Shown here one piece after another: positions 40,429 through 48,965 of a DNA stretch of 64,000 nt. The notes beneath the pieces were generated by a model, which saw only the letters and a list, made by a program, of their open reading frames with translations, had not been told where the DNA came from and ran no database searches. The position numbers and the translations under genes are program-made. Where the stretch lies: NCBI RefSeq assembly GCF_039521745.1, contig NZ_BAAACT010000069.1; one strand, given 5' to 3'. The DNA is from Faecalicatena contorta. GTDB taxonomy: Bacteria; Bacillota; Clostridia; Lachnospirales; Lachnospiraceae. The stretch's first letter is position 1, and every line of letters begins with the position of its first letter.

Positions 40429-42098
40429 GATTTTGCATCCAATACGATTGTATCCTTTTTCAGACGTATCTCCGAAGTAGTTCCGAACTTGTCTGCCCGG
40501 ATCTTCACTCCGCTGGATTCACCGCACAGCAGCTTTATCCGTTTATCTACATTACTGACGCCATATCCAAATTCTTCAGAATTCAGCTCTGAGTCTCCGA
40601 TTTTCCCGAACAGTTCCTTCCCATTATCCCATATATGAATCACTAACCAGACGTCCTCTGAGAAAATATGTATCCTAATCTTACCTTTGTCTTCCCGCAG
40701 CGTGTCGATTCCATGCTCAATTGCATTTTCTACCAGGGGCTGCATAATAAATATAGGGATCCGGGTGTCCAGCAAGGCATCCTCAATCTCATATTCCGCC
40801 TGAAAAGAATCATCATGAGCGTATGACTGTAGTTTCATGTAAGACTTTATATTGTCAATCTCTACCCGCAGCCTGTCGATATTCACTCCCCGGTTCAGCG
40901 CCGTCCTGTAAAATGTTGCCATCTGCGTCGTAATCTCATAAATCCTGTCCTCCCCCTTTTCAATCGCAATCCAGTTGATGGCGGAGAGATTGTTATACAA
41001 AAAGTGCGGATTGATCTTCGACTGCAGGAGGTTGAGTTCGAGATTTTTTTTGTCCAGTTCCGATTTATACACTTCCTCGATCAACATCCTGATTTTTTTC
41101 AACATTCGGTTGATACTTTTTGCTAATTCTCCAATCTCATCTCCCGACGACTCATCTATTTCGATCTCAAAATTGCTGTCATTCACCTTTTTTACACCGT
41201 CAATAATCCGGTACAAGTGCTTCAATAAGTACTTTGTGCTGCGGTTAACCAGAATCCAGACACATGCAAGCAGAATCATGACAATCATGAGTGATATTAA
41301 GATCCGCGGGTGAAAAATGGTTGAAAAATAGGACTGGTCTACGGCATACTGAATCTGCCAATCGGGCTGCCCCATATCCAGAGACGTTTCATAGCCGGTT
41401 TTATGCCCCCCATCCCCACTTATATTGGTATAACGGTAGAATTCATTTTCTTCTCCCAGCAAACGGATTTCCACGGGTACCCCAGAAAATATTTCAAAGC
41501 TTTTTGCCAGAATCTCACCTTTGAGGTCAATCCGGATAATTCCTAGTTTCTTTTCCGTTACGGAATCTCTGACACAGCGGGTGATAAAGAATTGTTCCTT
41601 TTCTTCTTCATACCACCAGAGGGTCTTGCTCGTATTTTCCGTTTCCCGGTACCATTCCTTCGCCTGCACTTCCGAATCATTTTTAAACAGGTCGTAGGAT
41701 ATGCTGAAATTCTTTTCCGAATAGACAAGTATCTTTTCAAAGTCCTGGGTTGACAGCAAGCTGTTGTAGACCAGAGGCGCAACATTTTTTGAGAGCGTCA
41801 GACGTTTCATATATTCATCATCCCCGGTCATAAGAAACTCTTTCAGCATCGTGTTGCTGGATAGATAAAGCAGTGATTTTTCACACTGCTTCATTTGATT
41901 CTGGATGTCCTGGTAATTACGCTCAATCATGCTCCTCACCTCCAGCATCTGCTGCTCTTTGATGAAATTGCTGGAAGTAATACAGATCAGGCACTCAAGC
42001 AGCAGGATCGGTATAATCAGAATCATGCTGTAAATCAGGCGGACTTTATTTAAAAAATGCATTTGGTTAAAACGGGCTCTCCAGTCAATTGTCTTCAT
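40425..42098 (-). CDS. yesM: YesM-type sensor histidine kinase
   Basis: Membrane sensor of 557 residues. Transmembrane helices lie at about 20-40 and 270-290 around a large extracytoplasmic domain. HAMP follows (~300-350), then the His_kinase domain with INPHFLYNNLSAINW (phosphoacceptor histidine ~378) and an ATPase domain with IMQPLVENAIEHG. This is the pattern of YesM/LytS-like kinases that control carbohydrate transporters. It overlaps yesN by 14 bases. It probably senses the sugar handled by the locus. Confidence 0.9.
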   Translation of the reverse strand: MKTIDWRARFNQMHFLNKVRLIYSMILIIPILLLECLICITSSNFIKEQQMLEVRSMIERNYQDIQNQMKQCEKSLLYLSSNTMLKEFLMTGDDEYMKRLTLSKNVAPLVYNSLLSTQDFEKILVYSEKNFSISYDLFKNDSEVQAKEWYRETENTSKTLWWYEEEKEQFFITRCVRDSVTEKKLGIIRIDLKGEILAKSFEIFSGVPVEIRLLGEENEFYRYTNISGDGGHKTGYETSLDMGQPDWQIQYAVDQSYFSTIFHPRILISLMIVMILLACVWILVNRSTKYLLKHLYRIIDGVKKVNDSNFEIEIDESSGDEIGELAKSINRMLKKIRMLIEEVYKSELDKKNLELNLLQSKINPHFLYNNLSAINWIAIEKGEDRIYEITTQMATFYRTALNRGVNIDRLRVEIDNIKSYMKLQSYAHDDSFQAEYEIEDALLDTRIPIFIMQPLVENAIEHGIDTLREDKGKIRIHIFSEDVWLVIHIWDNGKELFGKIGDSELNSEEFGYGVSNVDKRIKLLCGESSGVKIRADKFGTTSEIRLKKDTIVLDAKS

Positions 42099-43656
42099 TT
42101 ATCTTCTCCCTATACTGAACAGGGCTGCATCCCTCATGGTTCCTGAAGATTGATATGTAGTAGGAAACGCTAATATAACCCACAGCAGCCGCGATATCAC
42201 CGATTTTCATATTACTTTGTTTCAAAAGCTCTTTTGATTTTCCAACCCGGTATTTGGTAATAAACTTTACCAGATTTTCGCCGGTTTCAACTTTAAAAAG
42301 ACTGCTGAGGTAAGCCGATGACACATGCATCTCCTCCGCAATGGAGGACACGCTCAGGCTGGAATCACCGTACCTTTCATAGAGGATATTTTTAGCCATC
42401 CGTACGAGCCTGTTTTCTTTTTCATCGTTCTTCTTCTGATTTGCCATGTCATCTAACACTTCATATACCGTCTGGCTGACTTCCTCAAAAGAGCGGGCCT
42501 CATATATTCTTTCCAGATACGACATAAGATCAATATCTGATTTTGTATACTCATTGATTTTCTTAACGGCATCGGTAAATGTATATTTCACATATATCGA
42601 GCTGAATCCGCTCTGTTTCTCAATGTATGCAAATACTTTTTCCAGCTCCTTTTTCATCCCGCCGTAATCCTTCATTCTGGCGCAATTAAAGATACGCTCA
42701 AAATACAGAGTCAGCATGTCCTGCTCCTTTTTCACAAAATAGGATTCGTCATGCACAATCAGCATACTGTCCGATACAAAAAACTGATAATCCAACTGAT
42801 CTTTCATCTCTTCATACTCTTTCTTCAGTTGAATTAAACTTTCCGTCTTACTTCCTATGATGATAAATACATCGGTCTGATATTTTCTTTTCGATTGTTC
42901 AATGAGCAGTTCACATTTCTTTTTCAGCTCTTTTGCCCGGAAAGTCTGTGCTTCTCTTTTTGCAAGAACAAGAATCTGGTTATCCGCTTTATTTATGACA
43001 AGAAGTTCCCCTCCTAGCTGTTTTTCGATCTCGTTTTGATAGGCTTCCCACTCCATGGAGAAGAGGTTGGAATAACAGGAGATCAGCACTGGTACGCAGA
43101 CATTTTTATCAAACGCAAATTCCGCTTTCAGCTCCTCTACCGTCTCTTTTTTATAAGCTGTCTCCCCTTTTCCGGCTGCTCCATCCCCTTCCAGATAGCC
43201 CAGAAGATTCCAGCTAAGCCGGTAAGCGGCGACCTCCTCATAGGCCTGTCTTGTCTGCTCCTTCTCCTTCTCAATCTCATCCTTCTCCCTGCACAGGTCA
43301 ATCACTTTATGGAACAAGTCTTCAAACGCATCCAGGCGGATCGGCTTCAGCAAGTACTCCAGTACCCCAAGTGAAATGGCATTCTGCGCATACTCAAACT
43401 CGCCGTAAGCACTGTAGATAATGCAAATGGGATTCATTCCCCTCTTTTGTATCTCCTTGATAAGCTGTATTCCATCCATAAACGGCATCTTAATATCCGT
43501 CAGGAGAATATCATAATCATGCTTTTCGAACTCTTTGAGCGCCTCCTCACCATTTGCTGCCTGGCTGATCTTCAAATTAAAATGATAGCGCTTCAGCAGC
43601 CTGCTGATGCCCTCACGCTCCTTCTTTTCATCGTCCACGATCAAGATACTGTACAT
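42085..43656 (-). CDS. yesN: YesN-type AraC-family response regulator
   Basis: 523-residue regulator. The N-terminal receiver has DDEKKE near residue 10 and the phosphorylated aspartate in YDILLTDIKMPFMDG (~54). A long central helical region follows. The C-terminal AraC-type double HTH contains SVSSIAEEMHVSSAYLSSLF and KIGDIAAAVGYISVSYYISIF. The ATG at 43656 has GGAGGTG eight bases upstream. Likely targets are the twin-repeat promoters at 37756 and 40366. Confidence 0.92.
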   Translation of the reverse strand: MYSILIVDDEKKEREGISRLLKRYHFNLKISQAANGEEALKEFEKHDYDILLTDIKMPFMDGIQLIKEIQKRGMNPICIIYSAYGEFEYAQNAISLGVLEYLLKPIRLDAFEDLFHKVIDLCREKDEIEKEKEQTRQAYEEVAAYRLSWNLLGYLEGDGAAGKGETAYKKETVEELKAEFAFDKNVCVPVLISCYSNLFSMEWEAYQNEIEKQLGGELLVINKADNQILVLAKREAQTFRAKELKKKCELLIEQSKRKYQTDVFIIIGSKTESLIQLKKEYEEMKDQLDYQFFVSDSMLIVHDESYFVKKEQDMLTLYFERIFNCARMKDYGGMKKELEKVFAYIEKQSGFSSIYVKYTFTDAVKKINEYTKSDIDLMSYLERIYEARSFEEVSQTVYEVLDDMANQKKNDEKENRLVRMAKNILYERYGDSSLSVSSIAEEMHVSSAYLSSLFKVETGENLVKFITKYRVGKSKELLKQSNMKIGDIAAAVGYISVSYYISIFRNHEGCSPVQYREKINEDN

Positions 43657-43718
43657 GCTGCAATCACCTCCGAATTTTTCTCGAGTACTCTTCATTTGCT
43701 GAGACCATTATACCATAT

Positions 43719-43781
43719 AAAAGGGGTCTGTCCCCTCTGCAAAAATGGCTGACCCTTTTGCAGAGGGGACAGACCCCTTTT
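43719..43781. repeat. 63-base composite palindrome, copy 5
   Basis: AAAAGGGGTCTGTCCCCTCT followed by GCAAAA, and the exact reverse complement 11 bases later, make perfect 26-base arms (43719-43744 and 43756-43781) around ATGGCTGACCC. Each arm also contains its own smaller palindrome. It lies between DUF1349 and yesN genes. Confidence 0.85.
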
Positions 43782-43862
43782 AGTCATATTATATATCAAA
43801 CTTTCGGTTTATTTCTATTACAACTTTTTTATATACATATCAACATTTTAAGGTGCCCCCTC

Positions 43863-44474
43863 TTATAAGATCGGAGGATCCTCATGCTGTCCCTTATCAG
43901 TATCCGTTTTTATCCAGCGTGTAAATACCGCCCGGAAGTCTTTTCTAATAGGCGCACATACCAGCGGCCCCGCTTTCATCCCATCCGTATAAGGAAACCG
44001 CGCAAGCCGCATGGTCATCCATCTGCTGTCCCCGGTACGCACACGGATCAGTACCGCATCCTCAAACGGAGACACTCGGAATGTCACATGTTTTCCATCC
44101 CAGGACGGCACCGGAAAGTTTGAGCAGTCGGAATAGACATCCGTTACTACAATTGAAATATTCGGCTCGTTGTCTATCACTTCTATTGTCATCTTGATCC
44201 AGTGTACGTCGTCATACCATAACATCATCCCTGCCTGGTCATATAATTCTTTAAAATCCTCCAGGAGAAATGTAACTTCCATCGCTTCCGTCCGTTTCAG
44301 TTCTGCCAGCAGCGCATGCCCGTCCCTGTGCTGGAATCCATAAAGCGTCTTCTCCCAATAATCGCTTTCGTGCACGGCCGTTACGGTCAACCGTCCGTCT
44401 TCTATTTTTACTTCCGCCGGTTCGTTCGTCCATACGCCCGCTTCCCACGGCACATTCTGGTACAATTCATTCAT
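43863..44474 (-). CDS. DUF1349 (concanavalin-like) protein
   Basis: 203-residue cytosolic protein with the DUF1349 jelly-roll pattern: VPWEAGVWTNEPAEVKIEDG at the start, LYDQAGMMLWYDDVHWIKMTIE (~75-97), VVTDVYSDCSNFPVP and VRTGDSRWMTMRLARF. Members often occur beside sugar-utilisation genes; the activity is not established. It is the last gene of the DeoR-led group, 27 bases after the PHP gene. Confidence 0.75.
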   Translation of the reverse strand: MNELYQNVPWEAGVWTNEPAEVKIEDGRLTVTAVHESDYWEKTLYGFQHRDGHALLAELKRTEAMEVTFLLEDFKELYDQAGMMLWYDDVHWIKMTIEVIDNEPNISIVVTDVYSDCSNFPVPSWDGKHVTFRVSPFEDAVLIRVRTGDSRWMTMRLARFPYTDGMKAGPLVCAPIRKDFRAVFTRWIKTDTDKGQHEDPPIL

Positions 44475-44501
44475 AATCTATGCCCTCCTTTCAGATACGC
44501 T

Positions 44502-45377
44502 TTAGAGCGCATCCATAAGTTCTTTGTAAATTTTAACTTCTAGCCCTCTTACATCCATACGGCCCAAATGGATAGACGGCTTTGTCTTTCCATGAAAATC
44601 GCTTCCTGCCGTGATCAGCAGCTGCCGCTTCAAGGCCCATTCCAGGTAGAACTCCACCTGCTCATCCGTATGGTAGCTGCTGAATACTTCCATTCCCCGG
44701 ACCCCTGCTTTCACGATATCCTCCAGCAGGATCTCATCCTCCCTCGTATTATTGCCGGGATGCGCCAGAATGGGAACTCCCCCCGATGCTGTAATAATCT
44801 CTACCGCTCTGTCCAGGGAAATAAATTCTACTGGGGCATAGGCGCATTTTCCCTGTGAGCACCAGTCCCAGTAAAAGTTCACATAGGGGTTGTCACTCCG
44901 CTTTCCCCCCGGCAGGTAATCCCGCAGCAATCCGTGATTCTCCTCGTTCTTCAGCGCAGCCTCTGCAATGACTTCTCCTGTCACGACACCGTGATGTGCC
45001 AGCTCATAGACCAAATCATGATCCACGATTAATCCCGCTTCCTCCGCCAGCCGCAGCCGTATTTTTGAGCTCTCCTGTTCCTGGGCCAGCAGATTTTGTT
45101 CCACCTTTTCATACTCCGGATAATCTGGATCAATGCCGTATCCCAGAATATGCAGCTCCCTGTCCCGTATGCAGCAGTCCAGCTCTACTGCGGGTATCAA
45201 CTCAAGAGCGTTTTCTTTTGCCCTGGCGGCAGCCAGCCCAAGAGCTTTAGTACTGTTATGGTCCGCAACTGCCACGGTTTTCAGCCCTGCCTCCCGGCAC
45301 ATGTCCATCAGTTTCTCCGGCTCAAATTCTCCATCATCGCTGATGACGGAATGCATATGTAAATCCAGCCAGTTCAT
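44502..45377 (-). CDS. PHP-domain phosphoesterase (TrpH/RNase AM-like)
   Basis: 291-residue metal-dependent phosphoesterase. Metal-binding motifs: DLHMHSVISDDGEF (~5-18), VADHNSTKALG (~38), PAVELDC (~62), ILAHPGNN (~200) and SDFHGKTKPSIHLG near the C-terminus. The family includes YciV/RNase AM and sugar- or nucleotide-phosphate phosphatases. Its start overlaps the acetyltransferase stop (ATGA). The carbohydrate context suggests a sugar-phosphate or glycan-related substrate, but a nuclease role cannot be excluded. Confidence 0.82.
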   Translation of the reverse strand: MNWLDLHMHSVISDDGEFEPEKLMDMCREAGLKTVAVADHNSTKALGLAAARAKENALELIPAVELDCCIRDRELHILGYGIDPDYPEYEKVEQNLLAQEQESSKIRLRLAEEAGLIVDHDLVYELAHHGVVTGEVIAEAALKNEENHGLLRDYLPGGKRSDNPYVNFYWDWCSQGKCAYAPVEFISLDRAVEIITASGGVPILAHPGNNTREDEILLEDIVKAGVRGMEVFSSYHTDEQVEFYLEWALKRQLLITAGSDFHGKTKPSIHLGRMDVRGLEVKIYKELMDAL

Positions 45378-45982
45378 TGTACACTCCTCCTTTCTCTTTC
45401 CATCTCCTCTTCAGTTATTTCCCTTAACACCTTACATGGATTGCCCACGGCCGCCACACCTGCCGGAATGTCTTTCGTCACCACGCTGCCTGCCCCGATG
45501 ATGGTATTATCCCCTATGGTCACTCCCGGCAGCACTGTGACATTTCCTCCAATCCACACATTATTACCAATGCTTATCGGCTTTGCGTACTCCAGACCCT
45601 GGTTGCGCAGATCCGGGCTGTACGGGTGTCCGGCCGTATAAAATCCGCAGTTGGGCGCGATGAAGACATTGTCTCCAAAAGTGACCCTGGCCGCATCCAG
45701 GATGACGCATCCGTGATTTGCGTAAAAATTTTCACCAATTTCTATATTGTATCCATAATCGCACCAGAAGGTCTGTTCAATCAGGAAGGAGCTACCTGTC
45801 TTCCCTAGAATCCCCTTCATGATGTCCATCCGTTTTTCCTGCTCCGAAGGCCGGCAGGAATTAAACAGCCAGCACTGATCCTTGCATCTGTTTCTTTCTT
45901 CTGCCAGCCCCTGATTATAATTGGCATCATAGAGCAGCCCTGCCTGGCACTTTTCCTTTTCGCTTAACTTTGTTTTGCCCAT
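45374..45982 (-). CDS. Sugar O-acetyltransferase (LacA/Maa type)
   Basis: Left-handed beta-helix acetyltransferase of about 202 residues using acetyl-CoA. An N-terminal Maltose/galactose acetyltransferase-type helix region (EKCQAGLLYDANYNQGLAEERNRCKDQC) precedes hexapeptide repeats: IGNNVWIGGNVTVLPGVTIG and DNTIIGAGSVVTKDIPAG. The catalytic histidine is in YTAGHPYSPDLRNQG. GGGAG precedes the ATG at 45982. It follows deoR and couples to the PHP gene. Confidence 0.88.
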   Translation of the reverse strand: MGKTKLSEKEKCQAGLLYDANYNQGLAEERNRCKDQCWLFNSCRPSEQEKRMDIMKGILGKTGSSFLIEQTFWCDYGYNIEIGENFYANHGCVILDAARVTFGDNVFIAPNCGFYTAGHPYSPDLRNQGLEYAKPISIGNNVWIGGNVTVLPGVTIGDNTIIGAGSVVTKDIPAGVAAVGNPCKVLREITEEEMERERRSVQ

Positions 45983-46027
45983 ATTTGCTCCCTTCATTTG
46001 TAATAGTTCAAACAGTCCGAACCGTAT

Positions 46028-46822
46028 TCATTCTTTATTTTTCTCTGCTTCCGTCTGCCAGATAACCGGAACCCCCTGGGCTCTGGCTTCTTCCTGAAAT
46101 GCCGCCGTCAGATTCCCATCCGTGAGCACGGCCGTAACCTGATCGATATTGCAGATATGGGAAAGATAGATATGCCCAAATTTGCTGCTGTCCGCCAGCA
46201 CGTAGGTCTCTTTTGCACTTTTTAACATGGCCTGCTTAATCTCCATCTGGGGATATCCAATCCCTGTAATTCCCTCCTTGAAGTCAATGCCATTGACTCC
46301 GATAAACGCCTTGTCCGCCCTGCACCGTGCGATCTGTTCGACGGCCTCCTGCCCCACAGTCGCAGAAAGATTGCCGGCCGCATCTCCTCCGATAATCTTT
46401 AGGGAGACATGTTCCGTCTGCATGAGTTCCAATGCAAGAAGTACGCTGTTTGTTATGATATTTACCTGTTTTTTCTCATTTTTCTTAATTTCCTTAGCCA
46501 GATACAGGCAGGTGGTTGCATCATCTAAAAATATGGTATCCCGCGCCCTGATGACTTTGTACGCCTGCCTGGCTATGTATATCTTATTATGCAGATTGCT
46601 GTACAGCAAGTCTTTTACATTGTCAGTTACAAAATTCTTTCCTATTTTTACAGCGCCCCCGTGGGTTCTTTTCAGCAGGCCTTCCTCCGCCATCTCATTC
46701 AGGTCTCTGCGGATCGTCATCTCAGTGCAGCCGAACATGCTGCTCAGTGTACCCACACGAACATAAGCGTTTTGCTCAAGTTCTTTTAAAATTGCTTTTC
46801 TGCGATCCTGTGTATGCATCAA
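46028..46822 (-). CDS. DeoR/GlpR-family transcriptional regulator
   Basis: 264-residue regulator. N-terminal HTH (RVGTLSSMFGCTEMTIRRDLNEM, ~18-40) with the following LKRTHGGAV element, then a DeoR sensor domain (IFLDDATTCLYLAKEI, NIITNSVLLALELM, KAFIGVNGID) that binds a sugar phosphate. It heads a four-gene operon (acetyltransferase, PHP protein, DUF1349). Divergent from the GntR gene, with an operator palindrome about 75 bases upstream of its start. Confidence 0.9.
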   Translation of the reverse strand: MMHTQDRRKAILKELEQNAYVRVGTLSSMFGCTEMTIRRDLNEMAEEGLLKRTHGGAVKIGKNFVTDNVKDLLYSNLHNKIYIARQAYKVIRARDTIFLDDATTCLYLAKEIKKNEKKQVNIITNSVLLALELMQTEHVSLKIIGGDAAGNLSATVGQEAVEQIARCRADKAFIGVNGIDFKEGITGIGYPQMEIKQAMLKSAKETYVLADSSKFGHIYLSHICNIDQVTAVLTDGNLTAAFQEEARAQGVPVIWQTEAEKNKE

Positions 46823-46894
46823 TACTTATCAGCCCCCCATACAACAATTTCTTTTTCCGTGGATATTGCGTTTTATAATTTAATATGATAATAT

Positions 46895-46920
46895 AAATGT
46901 ATCATACATTTGATACATTT
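46895..46920. promoter_or_regulatory. Operator cluster AAATGTATCATACATTT plus half-site
   Basis: A perfect palindrome (46895-46911) is followed by GATACATTT (46912-46920), so that AAATGTATC and GATACATTT also form a wider inverted repeat. The core equals the operator at the deoxyribose-type operon (31895-31911). It lies in the 288-base divergent region between deoR and gntR; that region also has TTGAAT-17-TACTAT (46989-47017) as a likely gntR promoter. Confidence 0.6.
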
Positions 46921-47110
46921 ATATTGTATCACATCCGATAGACATAATCCAGTTGTTTTTACCATTCCATTAACTGGTAAATATGTTTGAATATCGCATA
47001 TATTTATGATACTATTGAAGAAAATAAAACAGCTGAATCCGCTATAATTACTGCATTTTCCCAATCTAACCCGGGCGGAAATTCTTATTTTATAGAAAGG
47101 AACTATACAA

Positions 47111-47923
47111 TTGGACATTGACTATTTTAAAGAAACATTTCAGTTTTCGCCTGAGAGCGATTCTCCTCTGTATGAGCAGCTTGCCTCCTATATTAAGATA
47201 CAAATCCAGGCAGGTGTCCTGAAGCCCGGAGATCAGATGATCACAGAGACAAACCTTTGCAACATATTGAATATCAGTCGGACTACGGTCCGCCAGTGCA
47301 TGGACAGGCTTGTGGATGAGGGCCTCCTTGTCCGTTACAGAGGACGGGGCTCCTTTATTGCAGATCCCAAGATGAAACGAAATATCAACTATCTTTACAA
47401 TTTTACCGAGAATATGAGGGAACTTGGAGCGGTTCCCGCCTCTGTTGTCATCAAGAGCGAAGTGGTTGAGGCAGATCAGTATATCCGCGACCAGCTCAAA
47501 CTGCCGCCGACACAGAATAAGGTATTTAAGCTTTACCGGCTGCGCTGTGCGAACAATGAGCCAATCTTATTTGAGAAGGCTTTTATTCCCTATTATCTCT
47601 GCGAACGGATTGAATTCTTTGATTTTTCAACCGTATCCCTGTACAAGGTGCTGAGTGAGCGCTACGCACTGAATCTCTACCGTGCAACGGAGACAATTGA
47701 AGCAATCATTATCAATAAGGATGAGGCTGATCTGCTGAAATGTGCAGCAAAAGTGCCCGGCTATAAGATTCAGCGTATCTCTTATCTGGATTCAGGATTT
47801 GTATTCGAGTTCACCACTTCTATCACCCGGGCCGATAAGTGCGTATTTCAACTGGAACTGTACCGCAACACATCCGCCAGCAAAAGCCCGATTGACATCC
47901 GCCGACAGGTAACGCTGTCATAA
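47111..47923 (+). CDS. GntR-family regulator with UTRA domain (HutC subfamily)
   Basis: 270-residue repressor. N-terminal winged helix: PLYEQLASYIKIQIQAGVLKPGDQM and TETNLCNILNISRTTVRQCMDRLVDEGLLVRYRGRGSFI (~40-78). C-terminal UTRA effector domain with FKLYRLRCANNEPILFEKAFIP (~138-160). The start is TTG at 47111 with AAAGGA nine bases upstream. The adjacent AAATGTAT-N-ATACATTT site and its copy before the ribose-type transporter suggest that both are targets. Confidence 0.9.
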   Translation: MDIDYFKETFQFSPESDSPLYEQLASYIKIQIQAGVLKPGDQMITETNLCNILNISRTTVRQCMDRLVDEGLLVRYRGRGSFIADPKMKRNINYLYNFTENMRELGAVPASVVIKSEVVEADQYIRDQLKLPPTQNKVFKLYRLRCANNEPILFEKAFIPYYLCERIEFFDFSTVSLYKVLSERYALNLYRATETIEAIIINKDEADLLKCAAKVPGYKIQRISYLDSGFVFEFTTSITRADKCVFQLELYRNTSASKSPIDIRRQVTLS

Positions 47924-47993
47924 TATTTTTTCCGTCTGTTCCGTCCTGTTCCGATATCCATACCGCTCTGGGGCAGCCGCCAGGATTATACAT

Positions 47994-48039
47994 ATCCCCC
48001 ATATATCTGGATTTGTTCAGGTATATGGGGGATGTTTTT
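47994..48039 (+). terminator. Terminator of the GntR gene
   Basis: ATCCCCCATATA (47994-48005) and TATATGGGGGAT (48022-48033) form a perfect 12-base-pair stem followed by GTTTTTCC. It lies two bases from the stop of the convergent activase gene. Confidence 0.8.
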
Positions 48040-48040
48040 C

Positions 48041-48952
48041 CTATTGGACAGCCATTTCTTCCATTCTGGTGGAAAGGCCGAAGCTGTGTATAGTATTCCT
48101 GATTTTTTCTACATAGTCTTCCTCATGGGGCTTTACATCCTGCATGGAGTAATCCAGCCCGCAGGAAATGTATTTTCCGCTTCCATACTGATGGAACGGA
48201 AGGATGTCGTAATGGCGGATTCCATTTTTCTGAATAATCTCGATGATGTCCAAAATATCCTGTTCCCGATCGTTTACTCCCGGTATCATCGGAGTCCTGA
48301 TGAAAATGCCTTTTGTTTGGCACGCAAGCCACTCCAGATTCCGTAGAATTTGTTGATTGTCTGCACCTGTCCAGGTTTTGTGGACCTGGCTGTCTGCAGA
48401 TTTAATGTCGTATAGAAATAAATCCGTGTAAGGCAGCACTTTTTCCAGGTTTTCTTTTGGTACGCATCCGGTCGTCTCCACGGCCGTATGAATCCCGCGG
48501 CTGCGGCATAGTTTTAACAGGGACTCTGCAAAGTCCGCCTGCAGCAGCGGTTCACCCCCTGACAGGGTGATCCCGCCTTTACTTCTTTTATAAAATGCCT
48601 CGTCTTTTAAAACCTCTTCGAACACCTCTTTTGGCGACATCCATTTTCCCTTTACGGTGAGAGCCTTTGTAGTGCACTTTGCCACCCAGTCCAGATGTTC
48701 GTTTCCGCACCTGTCCCAATGAATCTGCAGACCATTTTCCGCCGTAATTTGCCCGTCCGGACAGTGATTTACGCAATTCAGGCAGCCAATACATCTGGAG
48801 GATGCATAGAATAACTGCGGATGCGCCTGCCAGGATTCCGGATTAGAACACCACCTGCAGCGCAGCGGGCAGCCCTTTAAAAAGACCACCGTGCGGATCC
48901 CCGGGCCATCGTGGATACTGTATCTTTGAATATCAAATATATTTCCCTGCAT
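48041..48952 (-). CDS. Glycyl radical enzyme activase (radical SAM)
   Basis: 303-residue radical SAM enzyme that installs the glycyl radical on its partner. The SAM cluster motif CPLRCRWC lies at about 32-39. A ferredoxin-like insertion follows with CIGCLNCVNHC (~59-69) and further cysteines (DRCGNEHLDWVAKCTTKAL), as in activases of dehydratase-type glycyl radical enzymes. GGITLSGGEPLLQ and RTPMIPGVND are typical. GAGG precedes the ATG at 48952; it starts 13 bases after the enzyme's stop codon. Confidence 0.92.
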   Translation of the reverse strand: MQGNIFDIQRYSIHDGPGIRTVVFLKGCPLRCRWCSNPESWQAHPQLFYASSRCIGCLNCVNHCPDGQITAENGLQIHWDRCGNEHLDWVAKCTTKALTVKGKWMSPKEVFEEVLKDEAFYKRSKGGITLSGGEPLLQADFAESLLKLCRSRGIHTAVETTGCVPKENLEKVLPYTDLFLYDIKSADSQVHKTWTGADNQQILRNLEWLACQTKGIFIRTPMIPGVNDREQDILDIIEIIQKNGIRHYDILPFHQYGSGKYISCGLDYSMQDVKPHEEDYVEKIRNTIHSFGLSTRMEEMAVQ

Positions 48953-48965
48953 TCTTTTCCTCCCT

